Shown here piece after piece: positions 48,937-56,941 of a stretch of DNA of 64,000 nucleotides. The stretch comes from DASCOT01 sp965197275. GTDB taxonomy: Bacteria > Acidobacteriota > UBA890 > WLXD01. Each line of letters begins with the position of its first letter. The stretch's first letter is position 1. Both the position numbers and the translations under genes were made by a program. A model generated the notes under the pieces. It made no database searches. It was not told the origin of the DNA and saw nothing but the letters and a program-made list of their open reading frames with translations. The stretch covers positions 1 to 64,000 of the forward strand of contig CBDAMQ010000006.1 of NCBI GenBank assembly GCA_965197275.1, written 5' to 3'.

Positions 48937-49407
48937 TCAGCCGCCGATGAACTTCACGTCGAAGCTGCCACCGGTGATCTGGATAGTCTCCTCGGTGTCC
49001 TCGTTCCTGCCGGTGAGCTCGAAACTGCCGCTCGCCCCGTTGCTGGTCAGCGTCTGGATGCTGAATGTACCGGCGATCGCAACGACATAAACCCCGTCTT
49101 GCGGCTGGAAAGTGACCAGCGTGTCGCCAGCGCCGCCGTCAGGCCCCGGTTGGATCTGAAAGTCGCCGACGGCAGCGTTCTCAACCTGAATCTGGACGAC
49201 ATTGCTGAGGCTCGTGATGACCAGCTTGTCGTCGTCCATCATCGCGATGCTGGGGTTCGTAGAGAAGCTCTTGCCGTCGAACAGTGCGCTCACCGTGCCG
49301 GCGTTCAAGGCCGCCAGCGGGTTGGGGAACTGAGCCTGAACCGCGCCCGCACCTACGAGAATGGTGCACAAAGCACCGGCGAAGATCATCGGAATGCGTT
49401 TTGGCAT
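48937..49407 (-). CDS. Secreted hypothetical protein, 156 aa
   Basis: Start MPKRIPMIFAGALCTILVGA with AGGAAA upstream; a longer frame (ATG 49482) would precede the signal peptide and is rejected. Signal cleavage is expected near AVQAQ. The mature part is beta-rich and acidic: SIAMMDDDKLVITSLSNVVQ, FQPQDGVYVVAIAGTFSIQT, GSFELTGRNEDTEETIQITG. No cysteine remains after cleavage. I do not recognise a family; it could be a small periplasmic or outer-surface beta-sandwich. Confidence 0.6.
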   Translation of the reverse strand: MPKRIPMIFAGALCTILVGAGAVQAQFPNPLAALNAGTVSALFDGKSFSTNPSIAMMDDDKLVITSLSNVVQIQVENAAVGDFQIQPGPDGGAGDTLVTFQPQDGVYVVAIAGTFSIQTLTSNGASGSFELTGRNEDTEETIQITGGSFDVKFIGG

Positions 49408-49523
49408 GATCGCGGTTTCCTGGCGAAGTGGGAGCGGTGCAGAGAACGGGAGATTAGCATCGCGGCGCCATGGGAGTTTCAATAGGGTTGTTCATTTGAC
49501 AACGACCACCTGGAGAAACGCTG

Positions 49524-50972
49524 ATGGACAAGCGGCTGAGCTTCTACATTGACGGGGAATGGACCAAACCCCTCGGTGATGCGTCGATGGCGCCGGTGAT
49601 CAACCCGGCCACCGAGGAGACGATTGCCGAGATCTACCTCGGCAGTGTCGCAGATATCGATCGCGCCGTGGTGGCCGCGCGCGCTGCCTTCGACAGCTAC
49701 TCGAGCACCACGGTGGCGGAACGGATCGAGCTGGCGGAGCAGATCGTTGCGGTGTTCAAGCGGCGTTACGACGAGATGGTCGATGCCATCATTGCCGAGA
49801 TGGGCGCGCCCCACGACCTGTCGCACTCATCTCAGGCCGCCTGCGGTCCGGGGCACTTCGCGGCCACGATCGCGGCGCTGAAGAACCTGTCGCTGGAAGA
49901 GAAGTCCGGTCGCAGCGGCAACGTCGTACTCGAGCCTATCGGCGTGTGCGGCTTGATCATCCCGTGGAACTGGCCGATCAACCAACTGGCCTGCAAGGTG
50001 GCTCCGGCGCTGCTGGCGGGATGCACGATGGTGCTCAAGCCCAGTGAGCTGTCTCCACTGTCAGCCCACCTATTCGCCGAGTTCGCCGACGAGGCCGGTG
50101 TCCCCCCCGGCGTGTTCAACATGGTGCACGGCGAGGGCCCGGTGGTCGGCGCCCGGCTCGCCGAACACCCTGATGTCGACCTGGTGTCCCTCACCGGCTC
50201 GACGCGTGCTGGCGCGTCGGTTGCCAAGGGCGCCGCCGACAGCGTCAAGCGGGTGCTACAGGAGCTCGGTGGCAAGTCGCCCAACGTGATCTTCGAGGAC
50301 GCCGACGTTGAGGGGGCGGTGCGCAAGGGGGTGTTGCACTGTTTCGAGAACACCGGGCAGTCGTGCAACGCTCCGACCCGCATGCTGGTCCACGAGAGCA
50401 TCTATGCGCAGGCGGTGGAGACGGCGGTACGTGTGGGCGAGGGCGTCGAGGTCGGCGACCCTACCGAGGCCGGCTCCCACATCGGACCGCTCGTATCCGA
50501 GACCCAGTTCGACAAGGTACAGCGGCTGATCAACGTCGGGATCGACGAGGGAGCCGAGTTGGCGCTCGGTGGTCCCGGCAAGCCGGAAGGGCATGAGACG
50601 GGTTACTTCGTGAAGCCGACGATCTTCACCAGTGTCAACAACCAGATGGCCATCGCGCGGGAGGAGATCTTCGGACCCGTGCTTTGCGTGATCCCCTTCG
50701 CCGACGAGGACGAGGCGATCGAGATCGCCAACGACACGCCCTACGGTCTCGGCGCCTATGTCCATACGCAGGACTGGGAGCGCGCCCGTCGTGTCGCCCG
50801 CCGGCTCAAGGCCGGAAGCGTGTACCTCAACGGCAATGCCCAGGACTACGATTCGCCGTTTGGCGGCTACAAGCAGTCGGGTAACGGCCGTGAGTGGGGC
50901 GGTCACGGGCTCGAGGAGTTTCTCGAGAAGAAGGTGATCAACGGCTTCTACGCCGAGAAAGCGAGGTACTAG
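49524..50972 (+). CDS. NAD(P)-dependent aldehyde dehydrogenase
   Basis: 482 residues starting MDKRLSFYIDGEWTKPLGDA. Classic ALDH: IIPWNWPINQLACKVAPALL, FTSLTGSTRAG-type cofactor loop (VSLTGSTRAGASV), the general base Glu in LQELGGKSPNVIF and the catalytic Cys in NTGQSCNAPTRM; EEIFGPVLCVIPF and PFGGYKQSGNGREWG end the family pattern. It oxidises a small aldehyde to the acid in the cytosol. It leads a plus-strand unit with an enolase-superfamily dehydratase and an MFS transporter, so a semialdehyde from sugar-acid breakdown is a fair guess, not proof. Confidence 0.9.
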   Translation: MDKRLSFYIDGEWTKPLGDASMAPVINPATEETIAEIYLGSVADIDRAVVAARAAFDSYSSTTVAERIELAEQIVAVFKRRYDEMVDAIIAEMGAPHDLSHSSQAACGPGHFAATIAALKNLSLEEKSGRSGNVVLEPIGVCGLIIPWNWPINQLACKVAPALLAGCTMVLKPSELSPLSAHLFAEFADEAGVPPGVFNMVHGEGPVVGARLAEHPDVDLVSLTGSTRAGASVAKGAADSVKRVLQELGGKSPNVIFEDADVEGAVRKGVLHCFENTGQSCNAPTRMLVHESIYAQAVETAVRVGEGVEVGDPTEAGSHIGPLVSETQFDKVQRLINVGIDEGAELALGGPGKPEGHETGYFVKPTIFTSVNNQMAIAREEIFGPVLCVIPFADEDEAIEIANDTPYGLGAYVHTQDWERARRVARRLKAGSVYLNGNAQDYDSPFGGYKQSGNGREWGGHGLEEFLEKKVINGFYAEKARY

Positions 50973-51045
50973 TTCATCGATCCAGGCGCCCGACCCGAGT
51001 AGCGGCCGAGATGCAGAAGGCGCCTTCCGAGGGCTGGCCGGCATC

Positions 51046-52233
51046 ATGAAGATCGCCGACGCCAAGACTTTCGTGGTCGGTAACCCCAGGCCGGGTTTCG
51101 GCGGTCGCTATTTCGTCTTCGTCAAGCTCATCACCGACGCCGGAGTGGAGGGGATCGGCGAGGCCTATGGCGTGCCGTTCCATCCACGCGTCGCGGCGCG
51201 CATGATCGAGGACGTTTGCGCCCGTCGGGTCATCGGCCACGATCCGTTCAAGATCGAAAAGCTGTGGCGTCGGGTGTACTCCGACGGCTATAGCCAGCAT
51301 GCCGATCTGGCCACCATGGGCGTGCTCAGCGCCGTCGAGATGGCCTGCTGGGACATCATCGGCAAGGAGCTCGATCGACCGGTCTACGAGTTGCTCGGCG
51401 GCCGCGTGAACGACCGGCTGCGCTCCTATACCTATCTGTATGCCGAAGACGATGATCCGGTCGACGTCTACATCGATCCGGAACTGGCCGCCGAGCGCGC
51501 GGTCGCCTACGTCGATGAGGGCTTCACGGCGATCAAGTTCGACCCCGCCGGGCCATACGGCGCCTTCGATCCACGCCAGCTGGCGCTGGCAGCGCTGGAT
51601 CGCTCGGAGCTGTATGTACAACGAGTTCGCGAAGCTGTCGGCAGCCGCGCCGACCTGCTGTTCGGCACCCACGGCCAGATGACTGCCGCCAGCGCCATCC
51701 GGCTTGCCCGGCGCTTGGAAAAGTACGACCCGCTGTGGCTGGAGGAGCCGACGCCGCCGGAAAACGCGGTGGAGATGGCCGCCGTGGCGCGCGCCACCAG
51801 CATCCCGATCGCCACCGGTGAACGGCTGACGACGAAGCACGACTTTGCCCGTGTGTTACACGAGCGTGCCGCCGCCATCCTGCAGATCAATCTCGGGCGC
51901 TGCGGTGGGATCCTGGAAGCCAAGAAGATCGCCGGTATGGCGGAGGCGCACTATGCGCAGATTGCGCCGCACCTGTACGGTGGTCCGGTGGTGGGGGCCG
52001 CCAACATCCAGATCAGCACCTGCAGCCCGAATTTCCTGATCCTCGAGGGCCTGCGCACCTGGGGTGGGTTCCACGCGGAGATCTTAAAAACGCCGATCAC
52101 GTGGGAGGCAGGGTTCGTGATCCCGCCGACCACGCCCGGGCTCGGTGTCGAGCTCGATGAGGCGGTGGCCGAGCGCCACCCCTACGAGGGCGACGAGTTG
52201 CACTTGGCACCTGCGGACGATCCGGTGGAGTAG
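51046..52233 (+). CDS. Enolase-superfamily dehydratase (mandelate racemase/muconate-lactonizing enzyme)
   Basis: 395 residues, MKIADAKTFVVGNPRPGFGG. The capping domain includes VEGIGEAYGVPFHPRVAARM. The barrel carries the base motif FTAIKFDPAGPYG (KxD), LWLEEPTPPENAVEM (metal Glu), IPIATGERLTTKHDF (metal Glu) and QIAPHLYGGPVVGAA (catalytic His). The strand with the first metal ligand reads LLFGTHGQMT, so the common Asp is not present there; I recall this in one subgroup of sugar-acid dehydratase-like proteins. It probably dehydrates an aldonic or related hydroxyacid. An MFS carrier follows after 3 bp. Confidence 0.8.
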   Translation: MKIADAKTFVVGNPRPGFGGRYFVFVKLITDAGVEGIGEAYGVPFHPRVAARMIEDVCARRVIGHDPFKIEKLWRRVYSDGYSQHADLATMGVLSAVEMACWDIIGKELDRPVYELLGGRVNDRLRSYTYLYAEDDDPVDVYIDPELAAERAVAYVDEGFTAIKFDPAGPYGAFDPRQLALAALDRSELYVQRVREAVGSRADLLFGTHGQMTAASAIRLARRLEKYDPLWLEEPTPPENAVEMAAVARATSIPIATGERLTTKHDFARVLHERAAAILQINLGRCGGILEAKKIAGMAEAHYAQIAPHLYGGPVVGAANIQISTCSPNFLILEGLRTWGGFHAEILKTPITWEAGFVIPPTTPGLGVELDEAVAERHPYEGDELHLAPADDPVE

Positions 52234-52236
52234 CGC

Positions 52237-53505
52237 ATGAGCTCGGAGACGGATCCTACAGGGGCGCCCGGCAAGCGCGGCGATCGGCTGTTCAAGTACG
52301 CGCAGGTGCTGATGCTGTCTTCGGCGGCGACGTTCATCTACAGCGCGCCCTACCTGCGGCAGATTTTCAAGTCACCGCTGATGGACGTGTTCCAGCTCAC
52401 CGAGGCACAACTGGGAAACCTCAGCTCGACATACGGCATCGCTTGCATCCTCTGCTATCTGCCCGGCGGCTGGCTGGCTGACCGGGTGTCCCCGCGGCGA
52501 CTGGTCATCACGTCGTTGCTGGCGGGCGCGGTCACGTTCGTGTGGATGGCAACAATTCCTGGCTATACCTCGCTGCTGGTCATCTACGCTGCGTGGGGCG
52601 TCATCGGCATCCTGGTTCTCTGGTCGGCGATGCTGCGGCAGGTGCGTGTGATCGGAGATGAAAGCGAGCAGGGGCGCCTCTTCGGCCTGCTGGAGGGCTC
52701 GCGAGGTCTGTTCGAGGCCGCGCTCTTCACGCTCGCGGCGCTGTTGTTCGGCTGGTTCACTGCTCAGGCGATCGGGATGTCAGCGGTATTCGGGTTGTAT
52801 GCGGTGCTGTCGGCAGGGCTCGGTTTGGGGCTGCTCTGGGGCAGCCAGGGCGACGGTACGGATGGGGACGAGTCTGCGGCCATCACGCTGTCGGACGTGC
52901 TGCTCATCGTTCGCGAGCCGACCGTGTGGCTGATGTGCGTCATGCTGACGGCGGTGTTTCACTTGTTCTGGGCCATCATCGAGTTCCCGAGCTTCGGTGA
53001 GCGCGCTGGCTTCGGGATGACGGTGGCGGCGACCCTGGCCATGGGGACGGCACGAGTGTGGATGCGTCCGGTCGGCGGCGTGCTCGGAGGTATCGTTGGC
53101 GACCGGGTTACCAACGCGCGCGCGGTGCTGTGGCTGCTTGCCGTCGGCGCGGGAGTCTGCGTGTTTCTGGCGTTGATGGACACGAGTTCCGACTCCGTCT
53201 GGATCCTGTGGGCGCTCGTGCTGCCGTTCGGAATCCTGGTGTATGCGGTTCGAGGGCTGATCTGGGCCGTGCTACAGGACTGCCCGATCCCGACCTACCT
53301 CACCGGCTCGGCTATCGGCTTCATCTCGATCATGGGCTACTCCTCAGACATCTATATTCCGCAGGTGAGCAGCTACCTGATAGGGACATACGCCGACACC
53401 GCCGGCTACCAGCTGTTCTTCGCCTACGTGGCGGTGGCGGCGATGATCGGTGTCGGCGCCACCTGGCGGCTCCTGCGCCTGCGGGTGTCCTCCGAACTGG
53501 AGTGA
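52237..53505 (+). CDS. MFS transporter
   Basis: 422 residues and 12 predicted helices. MFS markers: LAD-R-type loop in YLPGGWLADRVSPRRLVITS between helices 2 and 3, and GGVLGGIVGDRVTNARAVLW at the equivalent place in the second half. Central loop DGTDGDESAAITLSDVLLIV. It likely imports the organic acid handled by the neighbouring dehydratase and aldehyde dehydrogenase. It starts 3 bp after the dehydratase stop, so the unit is an operon. It converges on the next gene with only 15 bp between. Confidence 0.85.
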   Translation: MSSETDPTGAPGKRGDRLFKYAQVLMLSSAATFIYSAPYLRQIFKSPLMDVFQLTEAQLGNLSSTYGIACILCYLPGGWLADRVSPRRLVITSLLAGAVTFVWMATIPGYTSLLVIYAAWGVIGILVLWSAMLRQVRVIGDESEQGRLFGLLEGSRGLFEAALFTLAALLFGWFTAQAIGMSAVFGLYAVLSAGLGLGLLWGSQGDGTDGDESAAITLSDVLLIVREPTVWLMCVMLTAVFHLFWAIIEFPSFGERAGFGMTVAATLAMGTARVWMRPVGGVLGGIVGDRVTNARAVLWLLAVGAGVCVFLALMDTSSDSVWILWALVLPFGILVYAVRGLIWAVLQDCPIPTYLTGSAIGFISIMGYSSDIYIPQVSSYLIGTYADTAGYQLFFAYVAVAAMIGVGATWRLLRLRVSSELE

Positions 53506-53520
53506 TCCTCCAGCCTCGAG

Positions 53521-54486
53521 TCAGGCGGATGCTCCCCGGAGCACGGTGATCTCAGCCCCGGCTTGCTCGGCTTCGGTATCGGTCAGTTCGGAGGGGAAGC
53601 CGGGAGCGCGTAGCTCGATCCCGCAGGCATCCTCCAGCCGCTTGACGATCATCGACGACCACGCACGGGGCCCGAAGCGATCGCGGCCGTCCCGGAAGAT
53701 GTCAAGAATCAGCGGTGAGAGCTCCAGCGGCACGTCTTGCCGCCGCGCCAGATCGTCGAACAGGCCCATGTCCTTGAGCACCAGGTCCATCGTGAAGCCG
53801 ATGTCGTAGCTGCCGTTCAAGATCACCTGGCTCTCCGTCTCGTGCACGAACGAGTTGCCGGAGGAGACGCGGATCGCTTCGAACGTGGTGCCAAGATCCA
53901 CTCCGGATTGCTTGGCGACGGTGAGCGCTTCACCGAGCGCGACCAGATGCACCGAGCACAGATAGTTGGTCACCACCTTGAGGATCGATGCCGTCCCCAG
54001 TGGCCCGGTGTGCAGGATGCTGCGACCCATCGCGGTCAGGGCCGGGAGCACGTTGTCGAACGCTGCCCTGTCGCCACCCACGAGGATGGAGATGTTGCCG
54101 GTAGCGGCCCGGTGGCAGCCGCCGGATACCGGCGCATCAAGCGGACTGGCGCCGAGCTCGTAGACCCGCTCGCCGAGCCGCCGGACCTCGGCAGCGTCCG
54201 TGGTGCTCATCTCCATCCAGATCTGACCGGGCCGCATGCCAGCCAGGGCACCATCGGTGGCTTCCATCGCGTCGGCCACTGCTGAAGGCGAAGGCAGGCA
54301 AGTGATTATGGCGTCGACCGTGGCGGCGAGCTCGGCTGGCGAATCGGCACGCGCTGCACCGTGGTCGACTAGCGGCTGCTCCGCCTCGCGGTCGAGGTCA
54401 CGAACGACAAAGTCGAATCCATTGCGTTGCAGGCTCGCGGCGAGCTTGCCGCCGACGTTGCCAAGGCCGATGAAGCCGATTCTCAT
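53521..54486 (-). CDS. NAD(P)-dependent beta-hydroxyacid dehydrogenase (3-hydroxyisobutyrate dehydrogenase family)
   Basis: 321 residues. Rossmann motif MRIGFIGLGNVGGKLAASLQ at the N-terminus. Substrate-site DAPVSGGCHRAATGNISILV and catalytic-lysine helix GTASILKVVTNYLCSVHLVA identify the family. It interconverts a beta-hydroxyacid and the semialdehyde, such as 3-hydroxyisobutyrate, tartronate semialdehyde or 2-hydroxy-3-oxopropionate. Its proximity to the sugar-acid operon hints at glycerate/tartronate metabolism, although it is on the opposite strand. Confidence 0.85.
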   Translation of the reverse strand: MRIGFIGLGNVGGKLAASLQRNGFDFVVRDLDREAEQPLVDHGAARADSPAELAATVDAIITCLPSPSAVADAMEATDGALAGMRPGQIWMEMSTTDAAEVRRLGERVYELGASPLDAPVSGGCHRAATGNISILVGGDRAAFDNVLPALTAMGRSILHTGPLGTASILKVVTNYLCSVHLVALGEALTVAKQSGVDLGTTFEAIRVSSGNSFVHETESQVILNGSYDIGFTMDLVLKDMGLFDDLARRQDVPLELSPLILDIFRDGRDRFGPRAWSSMIVKRLEDACGIELRAPGFPSELTDTEAEQAGAEITVLRGASA

Positions 54487-54576
54487 GGTCGCGCTCCGAT
54501 CCGGGGACGCCTACAGTGGGTGTCTTTCGACCTTCGTATTGTCGCAAATCGATCGGATCCGAGCCGTGAGATACAG

Positions 54577-54831
54577 ATGAAGAGCTGGAAGATCGTCGGC
54601 GCAGTGATTCTCATCTGGGTGGCCGTGCCTGCCCCGGTCTACAGCCAAGCCGATGAGTGGATTCCGCTGTTCAACGGCAAGGACCTTAGCGGATGGACTC
54701 CCAAGATCACCGGCTGCGACCTCGGCGACAACTTCGGCGACACGTTTCGGGTCCGGGAAGGCTTGCTGCGGGTGACGTACGACGCCTACGACACGTTCGA
54801 TAGTCGCGACGAACCGGGTGCTAGCGGATGA
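54577..54831 (+). pseudogene. Truncated DUF1080 (3-keto-glycoside-hydrolase-like) gene, N-terminal 78 aa
   Basis: MKSWKIVGAVILIWVAVPAP gives a signal peptide, then DEWIPLFNGKDLSGWTPKIT and LGDNFGDTFRVREGLLRVTY, the diagnostic opening of DUF1080 domains (~200 aa). After TYDAYDTFDSRDE the homology stops; the frame ends five codons later inside the tail of the opposing gene. About two-thirds of the domain is missing, so the protein could not fold normally. The break point around 54812 marks a deletion junction, probably the same one that placed the kinase-like gene here. Confidence 0.7.
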
Positions 54832-55738
54832 CCGCGTCTTTGCCGCGCTCGTCGATCATCTTCTGGAGGTGCTCCACCAGAAGCGTTCGCCGCGCCAAGA
54901 GCCCGCCTATCTGTTGGGGGACCAGGTAGGAGTCGACCGCGGCTCGGATCTGGTCGTCGGTGACCTGTTGCAGCAGCTCCCACATCCGCGGGGCGCACCA
55001 TACGAAGCCATCCACGTAGCGTAGGTCCGACCGCATTTGGAATGCGCGCGAATGATCAATCAACCACAGCTTCCAGTCGTCATCCGACAGGTAGTTGCCG
55101 GGGTTGCGGTCGTCGTTAAACATCAAGGTGTCGAAGAGACGCATCGCTTGCATCTGGCGCAACCAGTCGAGGACTACAGGCGGCCGTAGTGCGGCTTCCT
55201 GCCGCTCGGCCTCGGTGCGCGTGCCCTCCACCCAGAGCTGCACGCTTCCGGCGATGCCGTTGACCCGGCGGCAAACGGTCGGGGGCACGCTTTCGAGCTC
55301 GAAAAGACGCGCCAGCTCATAGGCAGCGCACTGGTTCTTGTAGCTGTCGAAGAATTGGCGGAACGTGCGTCCGTTGGCCCGGGCGTCGCGCGACACCTTG
55401 TCGACCTCGTGAAACGCCCCGCGGGCACTGACGCCGTCGCGCTCGAGCACCAAGCGCTTGAGCCCCGTGATGCCGACACCGAAGTCTTCGGAGGAAACGA
55501 CCCTCGCGTTGCGAAGGAAGTCGTTTGCCTCGTCGTGGGTGCGAAACGGCAGTGGGCCATCGGGGCCCGGCCAGGGGCGCGCAACCTCGGCGTGGTCTTG
55601 AAATGAACCGGCCCGGGCGGGTGTGTTCGTGCCGAACGACGGCACCGATACCACCGCAAGGATGACGGCGCAGAGGACCGCAGTACGGCCTGCGGTGCCG
55701 TTTCGGGCGTTCGAGTAGGTGCTCCTGGGAGCGACCAT
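54821..55738 (-). CDS. Secreted protein with kinase-like fold (HipA/FAM20-like signatures)
   Basis: 305 residues from MVAPRSTYSNARNGTAGRTA, with GGAG nine bases before the ATG; longer starts exist. A signal peptide (VLCAVILAVVSVPSFGTNTP) is followed by LKRLVLERDGVSARGAFHEV, a nucleotide-loop-like strand pair. DTLMFNDDRNPGNYLSDDDW and KLWLIDHSRAFQM match the 'D..NPGN ... (L)IDH(S/T)RAF' catalytic and metal-binding pattern of HipA- and FAM20-type kinases. An exported kinase is unusual in bacteria; the substrate is unknown. Its stop overlaps the truncated DUF1080 frame by 11 bp (convergent). Confidence 0.65.
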   Translation of the reverse strand: MVAPRSTYSNARNGTAGRTAVLCAVILAVVSVPSFGTNTPARAGSFQDHAEVARPWPGPDGPLPFRTHDEANDFLRNARVVSSEDFGVGITGLKRLVLERDGVSARGAFHEVDKVSRDARANGRTFRQFFDSYKNQCAAYELARLFELESVPPTVCRRVNGIAGSVQLWVEGTRTEAERQEAALRPPVVLDWLRQMQAMRLFDTLMFNDDRNPGNYLSDDDWKLWLIDHSRAFQMRSDLRYVDGFVWCAPRMWELLQQVTDDQIRAAVDSYLVPQQIGGLLARRTLLVEHLQKMIDERGKDAVIR

Positions 55739-55853
55739 GTGATGACGCTCCATCACAATTACGGCGCGCGGCCGTGCTGACGGTGAATCTAGAGTACGCC
55801 CTGCATCCGCTCGGCACCACAGAGGTGGCGGCGAGCCCACACTGTCGAGTGCC

Positions 55854-56930
55854 TCAACCAGGGTCGGTCGCTAGCATCCCGCGTGCCACCGCCAACTCCG
55901 CGGCCAGGATCGCGCCGCCGGCCGCTCCCCGGACGGTGTTGTGCGACAGGGCCACGAACTTGAAGTCGAGAACCGGGCACGGACGCAGGCGCCCCACCGA
56001 GACCGACATGCCGCGGCCGAGATCACGGTGCAGTCGCGGTTGCGGGGCGGATGGGTCGCTCAGGTACTGCAGCGGCAGAGTCGGCGCCGAAGGGAGGTCG
56101 AGCTGCTGCGGTTCCGCCCGGAACTGATCCCATGCATCCCGCACATCATCGGCCGTGGCCGGGTCGCGCAGTCGAACCGACACGCACGACGTGTGGCCGT
56201 CGATCACGGCGACGCGATTGCAGGCGGCGCTGATCGTCATCGAGGCCGGATCGATCCCATCCGGTCCGAGGATGCCGAGGATCTTGCGCGATTCGGTCTC
56301 GATCTTCTCCTCCTCGCCGTCGATGAGCGGCAGCACGTTGTCGAGCATTTGTAGGCTCGACACTCCCGGGAGCCCGGCGCCGGAGACCGCCTGCAACGTC
56401 ACGACCGAGAACGCCTCGACTCCGAACGCGTCGAACAGCGGCTTCAGTGCCATCACGACGCCGATGGTCGAGCAATTGGGGTTGGTGATGATGGCGCCGG
56501 AGTGCTGTTGCCGGCCGGCAAGGTCGAGGTGCTCCGGGTTGACCTCCGGGACCAGGAGCGGCACGTCGATGTCCATTCGGTGGTTTCTGGCGTTGGACAC
56601 CGTCAAGATGCCGGCGGCGGCGAAACGAGTCTCGATATCGCCGGCAACGCTCGAATCCAACGACGAGAACGCCAACGAGCAGTCGTTGCGCGGCTCGCAC
56701 TGCTGCACGGTCAGTGCGGCGATCTCGGCGGGCAGGGGAGCGGACTGTACCCAGTTGGTGGCCTCGGCATAGGTCTTGCCAGCGGAGCGATCCGAGGCCA
56801 TCAGCGCGCGGATGTCGAACCAGGGGTGCTCTGCCAGCAAGCGCACGAACCGCTGGCCGACGCTTCCGGTCGCGCCCAGCACGGCGACCGGGATTTTCTC
56901 GCCGAGACCAAGGTCGTTCAGTGTCTTCAA
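55854..56930 (-). CDS. asd: Aspartate-semialdehyde dehydrogenase (archaeal/fungal-like subtype)
   Basis: 358 residues. NADP motif VAVLGATGSVGQRFVRLLAE, active-site Cys in IITNPNCSTIGVVMAL, and a late substrate region VIDGHTSCVSVRLR with the catalytic His. DIDVPLLVPEVNPEHLDLAG is typical of the archaeal/fungal-like branch rather than the enterobacterial Asd. It reduces aspartyl phosphate to aspartate semialdehyde, the branch point for lysine, threonine and methionine. It starts 11 bp after the thrA stop, so the two form an operon in reaction order. Confidence 0.9.
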   Translation of the reverse strand: MKTLNDLGLGEKIPVAVLGATGSVGQRFVRLLAEHPWFDIRALMASDRSAGKTYAEATNWVQSAPLPAEIAALTVQQCEPRNDCSLAFSSLDSSVAGDIETRFAAAGILTVSNARNHRMDIDVPLLVPEVNPEHLDLAGRQQHSGAIITNPNCSTIGVVMALKPLFDAFGVEAFSVVTLQAVSGAGLPGVSSLQMLDNVLPLIDGEEEKIETESRKILGILGPDGIDPASMTISAACNRVAVIDGHTSCVSVRLRDPATADDVRDAWDQFRAEPQQLDLPSAPTLPLQYLSDPSAPQPRLHRDLGRGMSVSVGRLRPCPVLDFKFVALSHNTVRGAAGGAILAAELAVARGMLATDPG

Positions 56931-56941
56931 GGCGGATCTCT

